Of a stretch of 64,000 nt of DNA, positions 24,902 to 32,683 are shown in pieces. Below the pieces are notes generated by a model, which was not told the DNA's origin, searched no databases, and saw nothing but the letters and a program-made list of their open reading frames with translations. A program made the position numbers and the translations under genes. Position 1 is the stretch's first letter; every line of letters starts with the position of its first letter. Source of the stretch: Brevibacillus panacihumi W25. Lineage in GTDB: Bacteria > Bacillota > Bacilli > Brevibacillales > Brevibacillaceae. The stretch covers positions 1,590,545-1,654,544 of the forward strand of contig NZ_KI629782.1 in NCBI RefSeq assembly GCF_000503775.1, in the 5' to 3' direction.

Positions 24902-26030
24902 TGAAGAGCCTCCTTTCAGCCAAAAGCGGAATCAGGTTGTCAAAGGAGTGGGTATCCATCCTGCTCATATCGATGTACCCGCCATAAAGCTGGCTCTCGG
25001 GACGGCGAATCTGCTTGCGAATCATCCGCTCATACAATTCCACAGCGAAATCCGCATCGCCTAGCTCGATTGCGGTTTCGATTGCCAAGCCGTACACAGC
25101 AGGAGATTCGTACTGGACCAGGGGCTGCTTCGTAACAGCGTCATACCTGCCGAACAAAAGCTGCCGGCGAGCGAATTCCTCCTTTAAAAACGCCCACAGT
25201 TCCGGTGAGGCAATGCCTGCCTGTGCACGATGCAGGGCGACATACAATTGGTCGATCAGATTCACCTCACGCTGGTACGTGAAATGCTTGCTGGGAAGAT
25301 GATAGGAAAAGGGGAAAAAGCCGTTGTCCGTCGGGAGATTCTGCAAAAAGGCAGATGCCTGCCCATCCAGCACTTCCTCAATCCTTCCTTGCTCACGCAT
25401 CTTGTGAAGAGTCGCAGCATTCAGGTAAGAAAGTGTCAATGTATCACTGTTCACGCCGTGCTGCCGATCGTAAAAATCAACCGGCATCCCGTCGCGGATC
25501 TGATGCTTTCCGATACTGTCTGCAATTTCATTCGCCATCTGGATATACGACTTCTCATTCCATTTTTCTCCGGCGAGATACAAAGCTTCGGCGATCCGCA
25601 GATCATCTACCAAAGCGTTCGTTGTAACCTGGGGTTGATCGCCGCCCGTTTTCCAGACGATCCAGCCATTCTGGTAAAAATGCTTCTGAAGGACTTTCAC
25701 ATTTTGTGCAAACAAACCAGAGTCCCCTTTTTCCAAGGCATACAGCATCCACAAGCCGAGCGACTCCGAGAGGGATTCCTCGCCTTGCGCAATATTGGCG
25801 TCGTCTGGTTCAGCAGGCTGCAGATTGGTTTTCAGTGTATGGTCCGTATTCGTCAGATGCTCCCGGATAAAAAGCTCTCCTGGCAAAAATCTGGCGTAGC
25901 CCGTTGCGCCGCCAGCCAGCTCCTTGCCGTTTTGGGCAAATGGCAGTCCGGGCCACATCCACCCCGTTATCAGCAGGACAAGCAGACCGAATACGATAGT
26001 CAGCATGCGAATTGATTTCACCTTGTTCAC
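24882..26030 (-). CDS. ydaJ: Glycoside hydrolase family 8-like protein (YdaJ type)
   Basis: This 382-residue protein has an N-terminal signal anchor (residues 9-27) and an alpha/alpha-barrel like GH8 and BcsZ. E-E-S-L-S-E-S-L-G-L-W corresponds to the catalytic-acid segment, and T-N-A-L-V-D-D-L-R-I-A-E-A-L supplies the aspartate region. In cellulose-type operons such a hydrolase cuts or edits the polymer outside the membrane. It is the first gene of the ydaJKLMN-like unit. The start is GTG at 26030 after GAAAAGGC. The upstream 175 bases must hold the operon promoter, but I find no convincing one. Confidence 0.82.
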   Translation of the reverse strand: MNKVKSIRMLTIVFGLLVLLITGWMWPGLPFAQNGKELAGGATGYARFLPGELFIREHLTNTDHTLKTNLQPAEPDDANIAQGEESLSESLGLWMLYALEKGDSGLFAQNVKVLQKHFYQNGWIVWKTGGDQPQVTTNALVDDLRIAEALYLAGEKWNEKSYIQMANEIADSIGKHQIRDGMPVDFYDRQHGVNSDTLTLSYLNAATLHKMREQGRIEEVLDGQASAFLQNLPTDNGFFPFSYHLPSKHFTYQREVNLIDQLYVALHRAQAGIASPELWAFLKEEFARRQLLFGRYDAVTKQPLVQYESPAVYGLAIETAIELGDADFAVELYERMIRKQIRRPESQLYGGYIDMSRMDTHSFDNLIPLLAERRLFNEGILQ

Positions 26031-26137
26031 GCCTTTTCACTTTCTTTCATTGTATCAATCTAACATAACTATTGGTCATTACAATGGTTTTTTCTGTTAC
26101 TAATTTGGAACTTCTGGAGAACTTAGGGGACAGTGTA

Positions 26138-26167
26138 TTGAATGTTTCGCCCATTTTGGCTTAAATA
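26138..26167 (+). promoter_or_regulatory. Possible promoter of the nicotinamidase-nadD pair
   Basis: TTGAAT (26138-26143) and TAAATA (26162-26167) are 18 bases apart, 39 bases ahead of the ATG. Confidence 0.45.
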
Positions 26168-26205
26168 CTTAGTAAGAGCAGCTTCATCGAAAGGAGTGCA
26201 CGAGC

Positions 26206-27111
26206 ATGAAGACGCTTTTTCATGAGCTATGTGCGGAATCAGCGATCGGGCAGGTGTCGCAGATTCGTCTCAACCAGTTGTTGGCGCTTGCCGCAGAGGA
26301 GAACATCCCTGCCGCCGAACGCGATAAGGGCAAAACCTTGTTCCTCGCCATCGATATGCAAAATGATTTCATGGAGCATGGGGAGCTGGGTGTCCCGGGT
26401 TCTCATCAGGACGTCCTGCGCGCGGCCCGTTTTTTGTATGATCATATGGAAAAAATCACGCAGGTCGCCGTCTCCTTGGACACTCACCAACCGCAACAGA
26501 TCTTCCATCCTAGTTGGTGGATTGACGAGGCAGGGCAGCATCCCGCTCCCTTCACCATCATTACGGAGGAAGATGTGCGGAGCGGAAAATGGCGGGCGGT
26601 TCGCCATCCGGAAGAAAGTCTGGCTTACGTAAGCCACCTGGCGCAGCACAGCAAAAAGGAGCTTTGCATCTGGCCGTACCATTGCCTGGAGGGAAGCTTC
26701 GGCGCTGCTTTGGAAGGACAATTCGCCAATATGGTCTACTTCCATTCTGTCGTGCGTCAATCAGCGCCCATCCGAATCGTCAAGGGCAAGGACCCGCTCA
26801 CGGAAATGTACGGCATCATCAAACCGGAATTCGGTCCCGGCGACGAAGCTTCGCACGCTTTCCTGGAAAGCCTCAGAGCGTATGAAAGAATCTTTATCGC
26901 AGGCGAAGCAAAATCCCATTGCGTGCTGGAATCTCTGCGACAGATCCTGGACTATTTTGGCGAAGATAAAGACATGACCTCGCGGATCGTGGTTCTTGCG
27001 GATTGCATGAGCAGCATTCCCGGCTTCGAGGCTTCGACGGAAGAAACCTTCGCTGCCTGGCAGGACGCCTATGAAATTACTGTGACGCGAAGCACGGACT
27101 ACAGATGGTAA
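26206..27111 (+). CDS. Isochorismatase-family nicotinamidase-like hydrolase
   Basis: The 301-residue protein has the nicotinamidase pattern: catalytic Asp in L-A-I-D-M-Q-N-D-F, metal ligands in S-L-D-T-H-Q, W-P-Y-H-C-L-E-G, and the nucleophile Cys in A-K-S-H-C-V. It is much longer than PncA (about 180-210 residues), with an extra N-terminal helix region and an insertion before the W-P-Y-H-C strand. Nicotinamide to nicotinate is the likely reaction because a NadD-type gene follows 19 bases later. AAAGGAG precedes the ATG. Confidence 0.78.
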   Translation: MKTLFHELCAESAIGQVSQIRLNQLLALAAEENIPAAERDKGKTLFLAIDMQNDFMEHGELGVPGSHQDVLRAARFLYDHMEKITQVAVSLDTHQPQQIFHPSWWIDEAGQHPAPFTIITEEDVRSGKWRAVRHPEESLAYVSHLAQHSKKELCIWPYHCLEGSFGAALEGQFANMVYFHSVVRQSAPIRIVKGKDPLTEMYGIIKPEFGPGDEASHAFLESLRAYERIFIAGEAKSHCVLESLRQILDYFGEDKDMTSRIVVLADCMSSIPGFEASTEETFAAWQDAYEITVTRSTDYRW

Positions 27112-27130
27112 CTCGAAAGGAATGAATCTC

Positions 27131-27772
27131 ATGCGGATTGGCATCTACGGGAGCAGCTTCGACCCAATCACATACAGCCATCTGTTTACAGCAGCTACGG
27201 TGGCGCATCGCAAGCGTCTCGACAAGGTGATCTTTGTTCCTTGCTCCTCCTTGCGTCACGACAAAAAGCTGCAAACCCAGGATCATCATCGCCTGGAAAT
27301 GCTGCGTATTGCGCTATCGACGTCCACACACAAAAAAAATCGCTTCGGCGAACCGCTGTTCGAGATCTCGACTGTCGAGATGGATGCGTTGCCTGGCGAG
27401 ACGTATACCTACGACACAATGGTCCACATGCGCAAAAAATACCCGGACGACGAACTGTTCTTCATTATGGGATCGGACTTGTTGCGAGGAATGTCCAACT
27501 GGGGGAATGCCCAGAAGCTGATCTCACAGTTCAACTTCATCGTCATGTCGCGGGAAGGCTATCCTTCTGCCGACCTGATCGCAGATGATCCGCTTTTGCG
27601 CAACAACGACGAGCATTTTCTCATCATGAGCAAGGGCATCAATATGGGGATCAGCTCCACTTACATTCGGGATGAGATTCGCAAAGGAGGAGATCCCAGC
27701 TTTTTGCTGCCGGATGCCTGCCTGCAATACATTTATGAACACGGGCTGTATCAAAGCATTGTAGATGGTTGA
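27131..27772 (+). CDS. NadD-like nicotinate-nucleotide adenylyltransferase
   Basis: The 213-residue nucleotidyltransferase has the G-I-Y-G-S-S-F-D-P-I-T-Y-S-H-L start (the HxGH-like T-x-x-H motif), F-I-M-G-S-D-L-L and the C-terminal I-S-S-T-Y-I-R-D. These are NadD marks. B. subtilis nadD lies in the aroE-yqeH-yqeK region, so this copy next to a nicotinamidase gene looks like a second, salvage-linked enzyme. I chose the ATG at 27131 because GAAAGG lies about ten bases upstream; the in-frame ATG at 27122 touches that site. Confidence 0.82.
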   Translation: MRIGIYGSSFDPITYSHLFTAATVAHRKRLDKVIFVPCSSLRHDKKLQTQDHHRLEMLRIALSTSTHKKNRFGEPLFEISTVEMDALPGETYTYDTMVHMRKKYPDDELFFIMGSDLLRGMSNWGNAQKLISQFNFIVMSREGYPSADLIADDPLLRNNDEHFLIMSKGINMGISSTYIRDEIRKGGDPSFLLPDACLQYIYEHGLYQSIVDG

Positions 27773-27779
27773 AAAGGAT

Positions 27780-27826
27780 CAGAGTGCCCCATGTAGCGAC
27801 GCTACCTCTGGAGCACTCTGTTTTTT
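27780..27826. terminator. Bidirectional terminator between nadD-like and PDE genes
   Basis: CAGAGTGC (27780-27787) pairs with GCACTCTG (27813-27820), with an inner GTAGC/GCTAC stem and six Ts on the plus strand. Confidence 0.85.
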
Positions 27827-27831
27827 CATGA

Positions 27832-29949
27832 TTATTTTGCTTTTAAGTAATGGTCAAAATCTTGCTTTGCCAACGGCTTGCTGAACAAATATCCCTGTCC
27901 CTGATCACAGCCGTTCAACTGCAAAGCCTCTGCCTGATCCGTCAACTCGATCCCCTCGGCGACGACGTTCATATTGAGGCTTTCCGCAATCGTCACGATC
28001 GCCTTCACGATTGCCTGGCTCTCCTGATTGTGGTGTACATCGCGAATGAACGAGGCGTCGATTTTGATCGTATCGACGGGTAGGCTCTTGATGTAGCTAA
28101 AGGAGCTGTATCCTGTACCGAAGTCGTCAATAGAGATCTGAATGCCCTCTTCCCTGATTTCTTGCAGAACGGGCGTTGCTTCCTCCATTTTCACGAAAAT
28201 GCTTTCGGTAATTTCCAGCTCCAGCCATTTTGGATCCAATTTCGTATCGTTTAGAATCTGCCGGATGTTCTCTACCAGATCCTTTTGATAGATTTGTCTT
28301 GCCGACAGATTGACGGACACCTTCAGCTCATACCCCTGCTCATGCCACTCCTTGTTCTGCCTGCAAGCCTCCCGCAAAATCCACTCGCCAAGCGGCAGGA
28401 TCATCCCAGTCTCCTCTGCGATCGGAATGAAGCGATTCGGCGGGATCATGCCCAGCTCGGGGTGAATCCAGCGGACGAGAGCCTCCATGCCCACAAGCTG
28501 CTTCGAACCGATATCCATCTTCGGTTGGTAGTAGATTTCAAAATGCTTCTGCTCGATCGCTTTGCGCAGCTCGTTTTCCATCAGAATCCGCTCAAGCGAC
28601 TTGGTTTCCATGGTCGGATCGAAGAAATCGTAGCCGTTGCGTCCGCGCGACTTGACAGTATACAATGCCGTATCGGCCCGCTTCAACAAATCCTCCGCCT
28701 GCTCCCCGTCATCAGGGAATAGCGAGATGCCGATGCTGCAGGAAATATTGAATTCATGACCATTCCACACAAAAGGCTTTTCCAACTCCTGGATGATGCG
28801 GTTGGCAATCTCTTCCGCATGCTTCCTTCCCGATAACTGGCTCACCAGAATCGTAAACTCATCTCCGCCTAGTCTGGCGACGATATCGCCTTGTTTGACG
28901 CAGGTTTTCAAACGCCTGGCTGTTTCGATCAAAAGCAGGTCCCCGACATCGTGGCCGAAGGAATCGTTGACATCCTTGAACCGATCCAGATCGAGGAATA
29001 AAACAGCCAGATTGGACTGAAAGCGCTTGGCCGAAATGATCTCCCGCCCCAGATGTTGAATGTACATGCGCCGATTCGGCAAATCCGTCAAAGCGTCATG
29101 GTAGGCCAGATGATGGATCGTCTCTTCCGAATGTTTGCGCTCGGTGATATCACGCGTGACCAGGAGGAGAGTATGAACTTCCCCGCTCTCATCGAGAATG
29201 GGATTGAGCTTGGTCTCTGTCCAGATTTGTTTGCCGCCGGATGTGAGCCTGCACTCTGCCGTATATTCCTTACGGGTGCTGCATACATGCTCGATCGCGT
29301 ACTCCATGATGCCGCGGTCCTCTTTGGTCACCCAATCCAACAGATTCTGGATTTTCTCTTCCGGCACATCATGGTCGAGAACAGTCCGATGAGACGGAGA
29401 AAGATACAGGCAATTTCCGGCTTTATCGATCATGGAAATGATATCGGACGTATTTTCGGCGATGATGCGGTACTGCTCCTCGCTTTTTCTTACTTCTTCT
29501 TCCATCAGCTTGCGGTCCGTGATGTCACTGCGGATGGAGACGTACTGATAGATATTTCCCTGCTGGTTGACGAATGGGACGATTGTGGTATCCACCCAGT
29601 AAAATTTTCCGTCTTTAGCGCGATTGCGAACTTCTCCGCGCCAGATTTGCCCCGCGCCAATGGTCGCCCACATTTGTTTGAAAAAACTTTTCGGATGCGT
29701 CCCGGAGTTAAGCAGCCGATGGTCTTGTCCGATCAATTCATTACGCTCGTACCCGGAAATTCGGCAAAACTGGTCATTGGCAAAGAGGATCTTGCCTCGT
29801 TGATCGGTGATCGCGACGATGGTGGATTGATCCAGCGCGTACCTGACATCAGCCAACTCCCGCAATGCCCGTTTCAGCTTTTCATCTTTTTCGTGCAGCA
29901 ATTCTTCCCAGTCCTGGTCAGAAAGTTGAACGATCATATCATTAGCCAT
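27832..29949 (-). CDS. PAS-PAS-GGDEF-EAL c-di-GMP enzyme
   Basis: The 705-residue protein carries two PAS/PAC units (about residues 40-280), each ending in the typical 'T.RDITERK' linker, then GGDEF with an intact L-G-G-D-E-F-T-I-L and EAL with E-A-L-V-R-W, D-D-F-G-T-G-Y-S-S and the E-x-L-E-x-x-E helix. Both catalytic motifs are complete, so it could both make and break c-di-GMP. In such composites the EAL phosphodiesterase often dominates. No transmembrane segment is seen. The ATG at 29949 follows AAAGGA; a longer frame starts at 29988 without a ribosome site. Confidence 0.92.
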   Translation of the reverse strand: MANDMIVQLSDQDWEELLHEKDEKLKRALRELADVRYALDQSTIVAITDQRGKILFANDQFCRISGYERNELIGQDHRLLNSGTHPKSFFKQMWATIGAGQIWRGEVRNRAKDGKFYWVDTTIVPFVNQQGNIYQYVSIRSDITDRKLMEEEVRKSEEQYRIIAENTSDIISMIDKAGNCLYLSPSHRTVLDHDVPEEKIQNLLDWVTKEDRGIMEYAIEHVCSTRKEYTAECRLTSGGKQIWTETKLNPILDESGEVHTLLLVTRDITERKHSEETIHHLAYHDALTDLPNRRMYIQHLGREIISAKRFQSNLAVLFLDLDRFKDVNDSFGHDVGDLLLIETARRLKTCVKQGDIVARLGGDEFTILVSQLSGRKHAEEIANRIIQELEKPFVWNGHEFNISCSIGISLFPDDGEQAEDLLKRADTALYTVKSRGRNGYDFFDPTMETKSLERILMENELRKAIEQKHFEIYYQPKMDIGSKQLVGMEALVRWIHPELGMIPPNRFIPIAEETGMILPLGEWILREACRQNKEWHEQGYELKVSVNLSARQIYQKDLVENIRQILNDTKLDPKWLELEITESIFVKMEEATPVLQEIREEGIQISIDDFGTGYSSFSYIKSLPVDTIKIDASFIRDVHHNQESQAIVKAIVTIAESLNMNVVAEGIELTDQAEALQLNGCDQGQGYLFSKPLAKQDFDHYLKAK

Positions 29950-30117
29950 GTTGAGATCCTTTCTTCGAAAATACGCATGTAATTGCATTTCTCTTTATGT
30001 ATGATCCGAAAGAACTATCGATTCGATTGTATCACGGAAAAGGAGAGGTGGAACGCGAACCCTCCGAAAATTGCTGACAGTTTTGTAAACTTTGGAAAAA
30101 CAGGCAGAGCAAAGCTA

Positions 30118-30861
30118 TTATTCGGATACTGGTGCTGTACGGGTCAACGGGAGGAGTCTTTTATTCTGATACGTGTACAATTGGGGAATGGAGTCAGCTT
30201 GATGGCGTACTTCAAAAAGCAGGTTGTCCGTAACACGCACGCTGTCTGCCTCATGCAGTTGTTTGTTAAGATCGGCGAAAACCAGCTTCTCGCCTTCCAT
30301 CCTGTACAGGATCGTCTGAAAAGAAGTACTCGCCGCGTGTGAGCCGATGATTACGGGATCCCCGTCCAACTCTCCTTCATAATGGGCACCCCCGTCAACG
30401 TAAAGAAACACGCTTGGGACTTGATTTTGCAAGTGAAGATAATACGTCACCCGATAATTGGCTCCCCTGAATCCATTTACTTTTAGGAGCTTCCTTCCCA
30501 GGGCTTCTACGGACTCAATCGTGATTGCGCTTGTGTCGTTTCCGTAGCCGATTTGACCGAAGTGATAGTCCTTCTCGCCGATTCGGAGCCCGCCGTACAA
30601 TTCTTCGTACAGATCATTCGCTTTTTTATAGAGGAAAAACTCATCGTCAGCAATCTTCCTCCTTTCTATGACTTCTCCCTTGTCCTGTCCCTGTACGAAT
30701 GTGATTTTTTCGTTCTCGTTGACTATCGGTTCGAATTGAAGCGAGATGATTCTTGCTTGATCTTGGTTAGCTGAATCAGCTGTTGCTGAGTTATCCTCAT
30801 GACTCGATGTAACTCCAAATAGGGATAACGAAATGGCTAGACATGCAACCAAATATTTCAT
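30118..30861 (-). CDS. Exported hypothetical protein
   Basis: The 247-residue protein begins with an N-terminal signal sequence (M-K-Y-L-V-A-C-L-A-I-S-L-S-L-F-G-V-T-S-S) and continues as a soluble beta-rich domain. I recognise no family or catalytic motif. The ATG at 30861 has GGGGTG in front. It starts four bases after ybaK ends on the same strand, so the two are probably co-transcribed. Confidence 0.65.
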   Translation of the reverse strand: MKYLVACLAISLSLFGVTSSHEDNSATADSANQDQARIISLQFEPIVNENEKITFVQGQDKGEVIERRKIADDEFFLYKKANDLYEELYGGLRIGEKDYHFGQIGYGNDTSAITIESVEALGRKLLKVNGFRGANYRVTYYLHLQNQVPSVFLYVDGGAHYEGELDGDPVIIGSHAASTSFQTILYRMEGEKLVFADLNKQLHEADSVRVTDNLLFEVRHQADSIPQLYTYQNKRLLPLTRTAPVSE

Positions 30862-30865
30862 TTTT

Positions 30866-31321
30866 TCACCCCAATATAACATCTGCCCAAACTGCTTTGG
30901 TCATTTTCCTGAGCGCTTCTGGGTGAATTTCGATCTGGACACCGATTTGTCCTCCGCTGACAATCATCACATCCAGCGCTTGCGCATGCTGATCGATAAT
31001 CGTGGGAAACTGCTTTTTCATCCCGATCGGCGAGCAGCCGCCGCGTATATATCCCGTGACTGCTGTGATATCTTTGACCGGAATCATTTCGATCTTTTTC
31101 TCGCTGACAGCCTTGGCAGCCTTCTTCAGGTCCAGTTCTGCTTCGACAGGGATGACAAAGACGTAATATCCCTTTCCGGTACCTTGGGCGATCAGGGTTT
31201 TGTACACGACTCCCGGCTCTCTGCCGATTTTTTCACCGTCATCGGCGCTGTAGGTCAGCATGGTATATGTGATTTTTTCCTTGTCCAAAATCCGCATGGC
31301 ATTTGTTTTTCCGGTTTTCAT
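30866..31321 (-). CDS. ybaK: YbaK/EbsC-type aminoacyl-tRNA deacylase
   Basis: The 151-residue protein has the YbaK/EbsC pattern: K-T-L-I-A-Q near residue 41, Y-Y-V-F-V-I-P-V, D-L-K-K-A-A-K-A-V, and G-Y-I-R-G-G-C-S-P-I-G with the conserved glycine-rich loop. YbaK removes cysteine mischarged on tRNA-Pro. The ATG at 31321 follows AAGGAG. Upstream lie a terminator-like hairpin and the long repeat element, so its transcription start is unclear. Confidence 0.9.
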   Translation of the reverse strand: MKTGKTNAMRILDKEKITYTMLTYSADDGEKIGREPGVVYKTLIAQGTGKGYYVFVIPVEAELDLKKAAKAVSEKKIEMIPVKDITAVTGYIRGGCSPIGMKKQFPTIIDQHAQALDVMIVSGGQIGVQIEIHPEALRKMTKAVWADVILG

Positions 31322-31379
31322 GAGATACTCCTTGCTCTTGGGCTTTATCCCTTTTCATTTTACCAGTTCCCTGGAAGTA

Positions 31380-31404
31380 AAAAAGACACGGGAAGATCAC
31401 CCGC
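31380..31404 (-). terminator. Terminator-like hairpin between repeat copy 1 and ybaK
   Basis: On the minus strand CGGG and CCCG enclose a seven-base loop and are followed by TGTCTTTTTT. It could end a short RNA made from the repeat, or act as an attenuator for ybaK. Confidence 0.5.
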
Positions 31405-31416
31405 ATCCTTTTGTTT

Positions 31417-31690
31417 TTGTGGTCCTCCAGCTGTAGTCAAGCAGAGGAAAAAGGAGAGAACGCTTAGGCGGGGTGGGATCTTCGCTGGGGGTCGACCTGT
31501 CCGTCTCCACTCCAAAGGCGGAACCGCGGCCAAAAGCAGCCAGTTCGAAGATGTTGTACAAGGTTGGCCGCTGAATGCGTGTTCCGCCTTTTCCGTTACG
31601 CCTGGGTCAAGATCCCAAATGCCTTCGCTTTTCTCTCCTTTTTCCTCGACCAGCTTTTCCTGCTCCCTCACTTTTTTGGGCTTCTCATGG
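31417..31690. repeat. Dispersed ~275-bp hairpin repeat, copy 1
   Basis: This element recurs at 52855-53131 in the same orientation. From outside inward the arms are GAGGAAAAAGGAGAGA (31444-31459) with TCTCTCCTTTTTCCTC (31632-31647), GGGATCTT with AAGATCCC, AAGGCGGAAC (31515-31524) with GTTCCGCCTT (31581-31590), and an inner GCGGCCA/TGGCCGC. Short open frames cross it on both strands (for example the peptide L-L-L-A-A-V-P-P-L-E-W-R-R-T), but no ribosome site supports them. It fills the gap between ybaK and the GNAT gene. Structured RNA or a MITE-like unit are the two readings. Confidence 0.8.
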
Positions 31691-31719
31691 AGCATCTCGT
31701 CGGATCACCTGGTGCTTTT

Positions 31720-32637
31720 CTATCTTGTGAATCGCATCTGGTGAGTTGCATGGTGATAAACGGTTGGGGTAGAGAAGCCAAGCGAACGGTACAACTGGTC
31801 GGCTGCAGGGTTTCTCGTGCGCAGCAAAAGTATTCGATAGTGATTGGCTGCCTCCCTGACCACCTCTGAGACCAAGGTTCGGGCAATTCCCATCTTCCGA
31901 ACAGACTGTTCTACAAATAGATGGCGAACGCGCCCTACATCCGGATCTCTCTCGTACGGATCGAGATTGAGCCCGCAGACCCCCACGATCCGCTCATCCA
32001 AGCGTGCGACAAATAGCGCCTCGCCAGCCTTGTCAAAACGATTTTGCCCGCTTTCATATTCTTCGATAAGCCGCTGCATGAACAAATGCCCTTCGGCCGT
32101 TGCTTCCGTCACAAGATGCTGGATTTCAGTCGTGAACAGCTCACTTACACGCTCCAAGCAGAATGGCTGCTCTTTTTTCAGTGGATGCCGATACAGCATC
32201 TCATCCCCGAAAAGCTTGCCCGTATCCCGAAAGCCAAAGCCTTCATAGAGTCTTCTCGCTGTTCCATTGGCTGGATGCACCGTCAAACGAATTTCCTCGC
32301 AGTGAGGCGACCGCTTTTGAATATCCCGGAGCATGGCGGCAAAAGCAGCCTTTCCATAACCCCTCCCTTGAAAACGAGCATCTATTAGAAAACCGTTGAT
32401 CCAAAAGCTGTCGCGTGTATCCGCTTCAAAAGCATGCATGATAAACCCAACCATGCGTTCTCCGTCATAAATGGCAAACGGCAGATACTCGACCTGATCC
32501 CCGTCCGGCTTGATAGACACTTTCGCCAGCGAAATCGCAACTGTCGGCACAAACTTCGCCTGCTCCTCCGTCACCCGAAGCAGCAGCGCCTCTTCCCAAT
32601 TGCCCCTTGTCACCGGCATGAATCGAATATCCATCAT
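31720..32637 (-). CDS. Tandem GNAT acetyltransferase (two domains)
   Basis: The 305-residue protein is a fusion of two GNAT domains. The first (about residues 1-150) resembles BltD/SpeG-type polyamine acetyltransferases and has the acetyl-CoA loop D-A-R-F-Q-G-R-G-Y-G-K-A. The second (about 165-305) has the weaker loop V-R-K-M-G-I-A-R-T-L. Which domain is active and on what is unknown. The ATG at 32637 has GAAGGG upstream; an earlier in-frame ATG at 32661 lacks one. It lies between the repeat and the lactate-oxidase-like gene. Confidence 0.82.
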   Translation of the reverse strand: MMDIRFMPVTRGNWEEALLLRVTEEQAKFVPTVAISLAKVSIKPDGDQVEYLPFAIYDGERMVGFIMHAFEADTRDSFWINGFLIDARFQGRGYGKAAFAAMLRDIQKRSPHCEEIRLTVHPANGTARRLYEGFGFRDTGKLFGDEMLYRHPLKKEQPFCLERVSELFTTEIQHLVTEATAEGHLFMQRLIEEYESGQNRFDKAGEALFVARLDERIVGVCGLNLDPYERDPDVGRVRHLFVEQSVRKMGIARTLVSEVVREAANHYRILLLRTRNPAADQLYRSLGFSTPTVYHHATHQMRFTR

Positions 32638-32683
32638 ATACCGCCCTTCCGCTGACTTCATGCAACTGAGCCATGATCCATAA

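Noticed and set aside
29053..29982. Plus-strand frame opposite the PAS-GGDEF-EAL gene
   Set aside because: It is antisense to conserved GGDEF and PAS sequence and lacks a ribosome site.
30833..31744. Plus-strand frame crossing ybaK and the first repeat copy
   Set aside because: The first half is antisense to ybaK; only the repeat part resembles the frame in the second copy, which is explained by the repeat itself.
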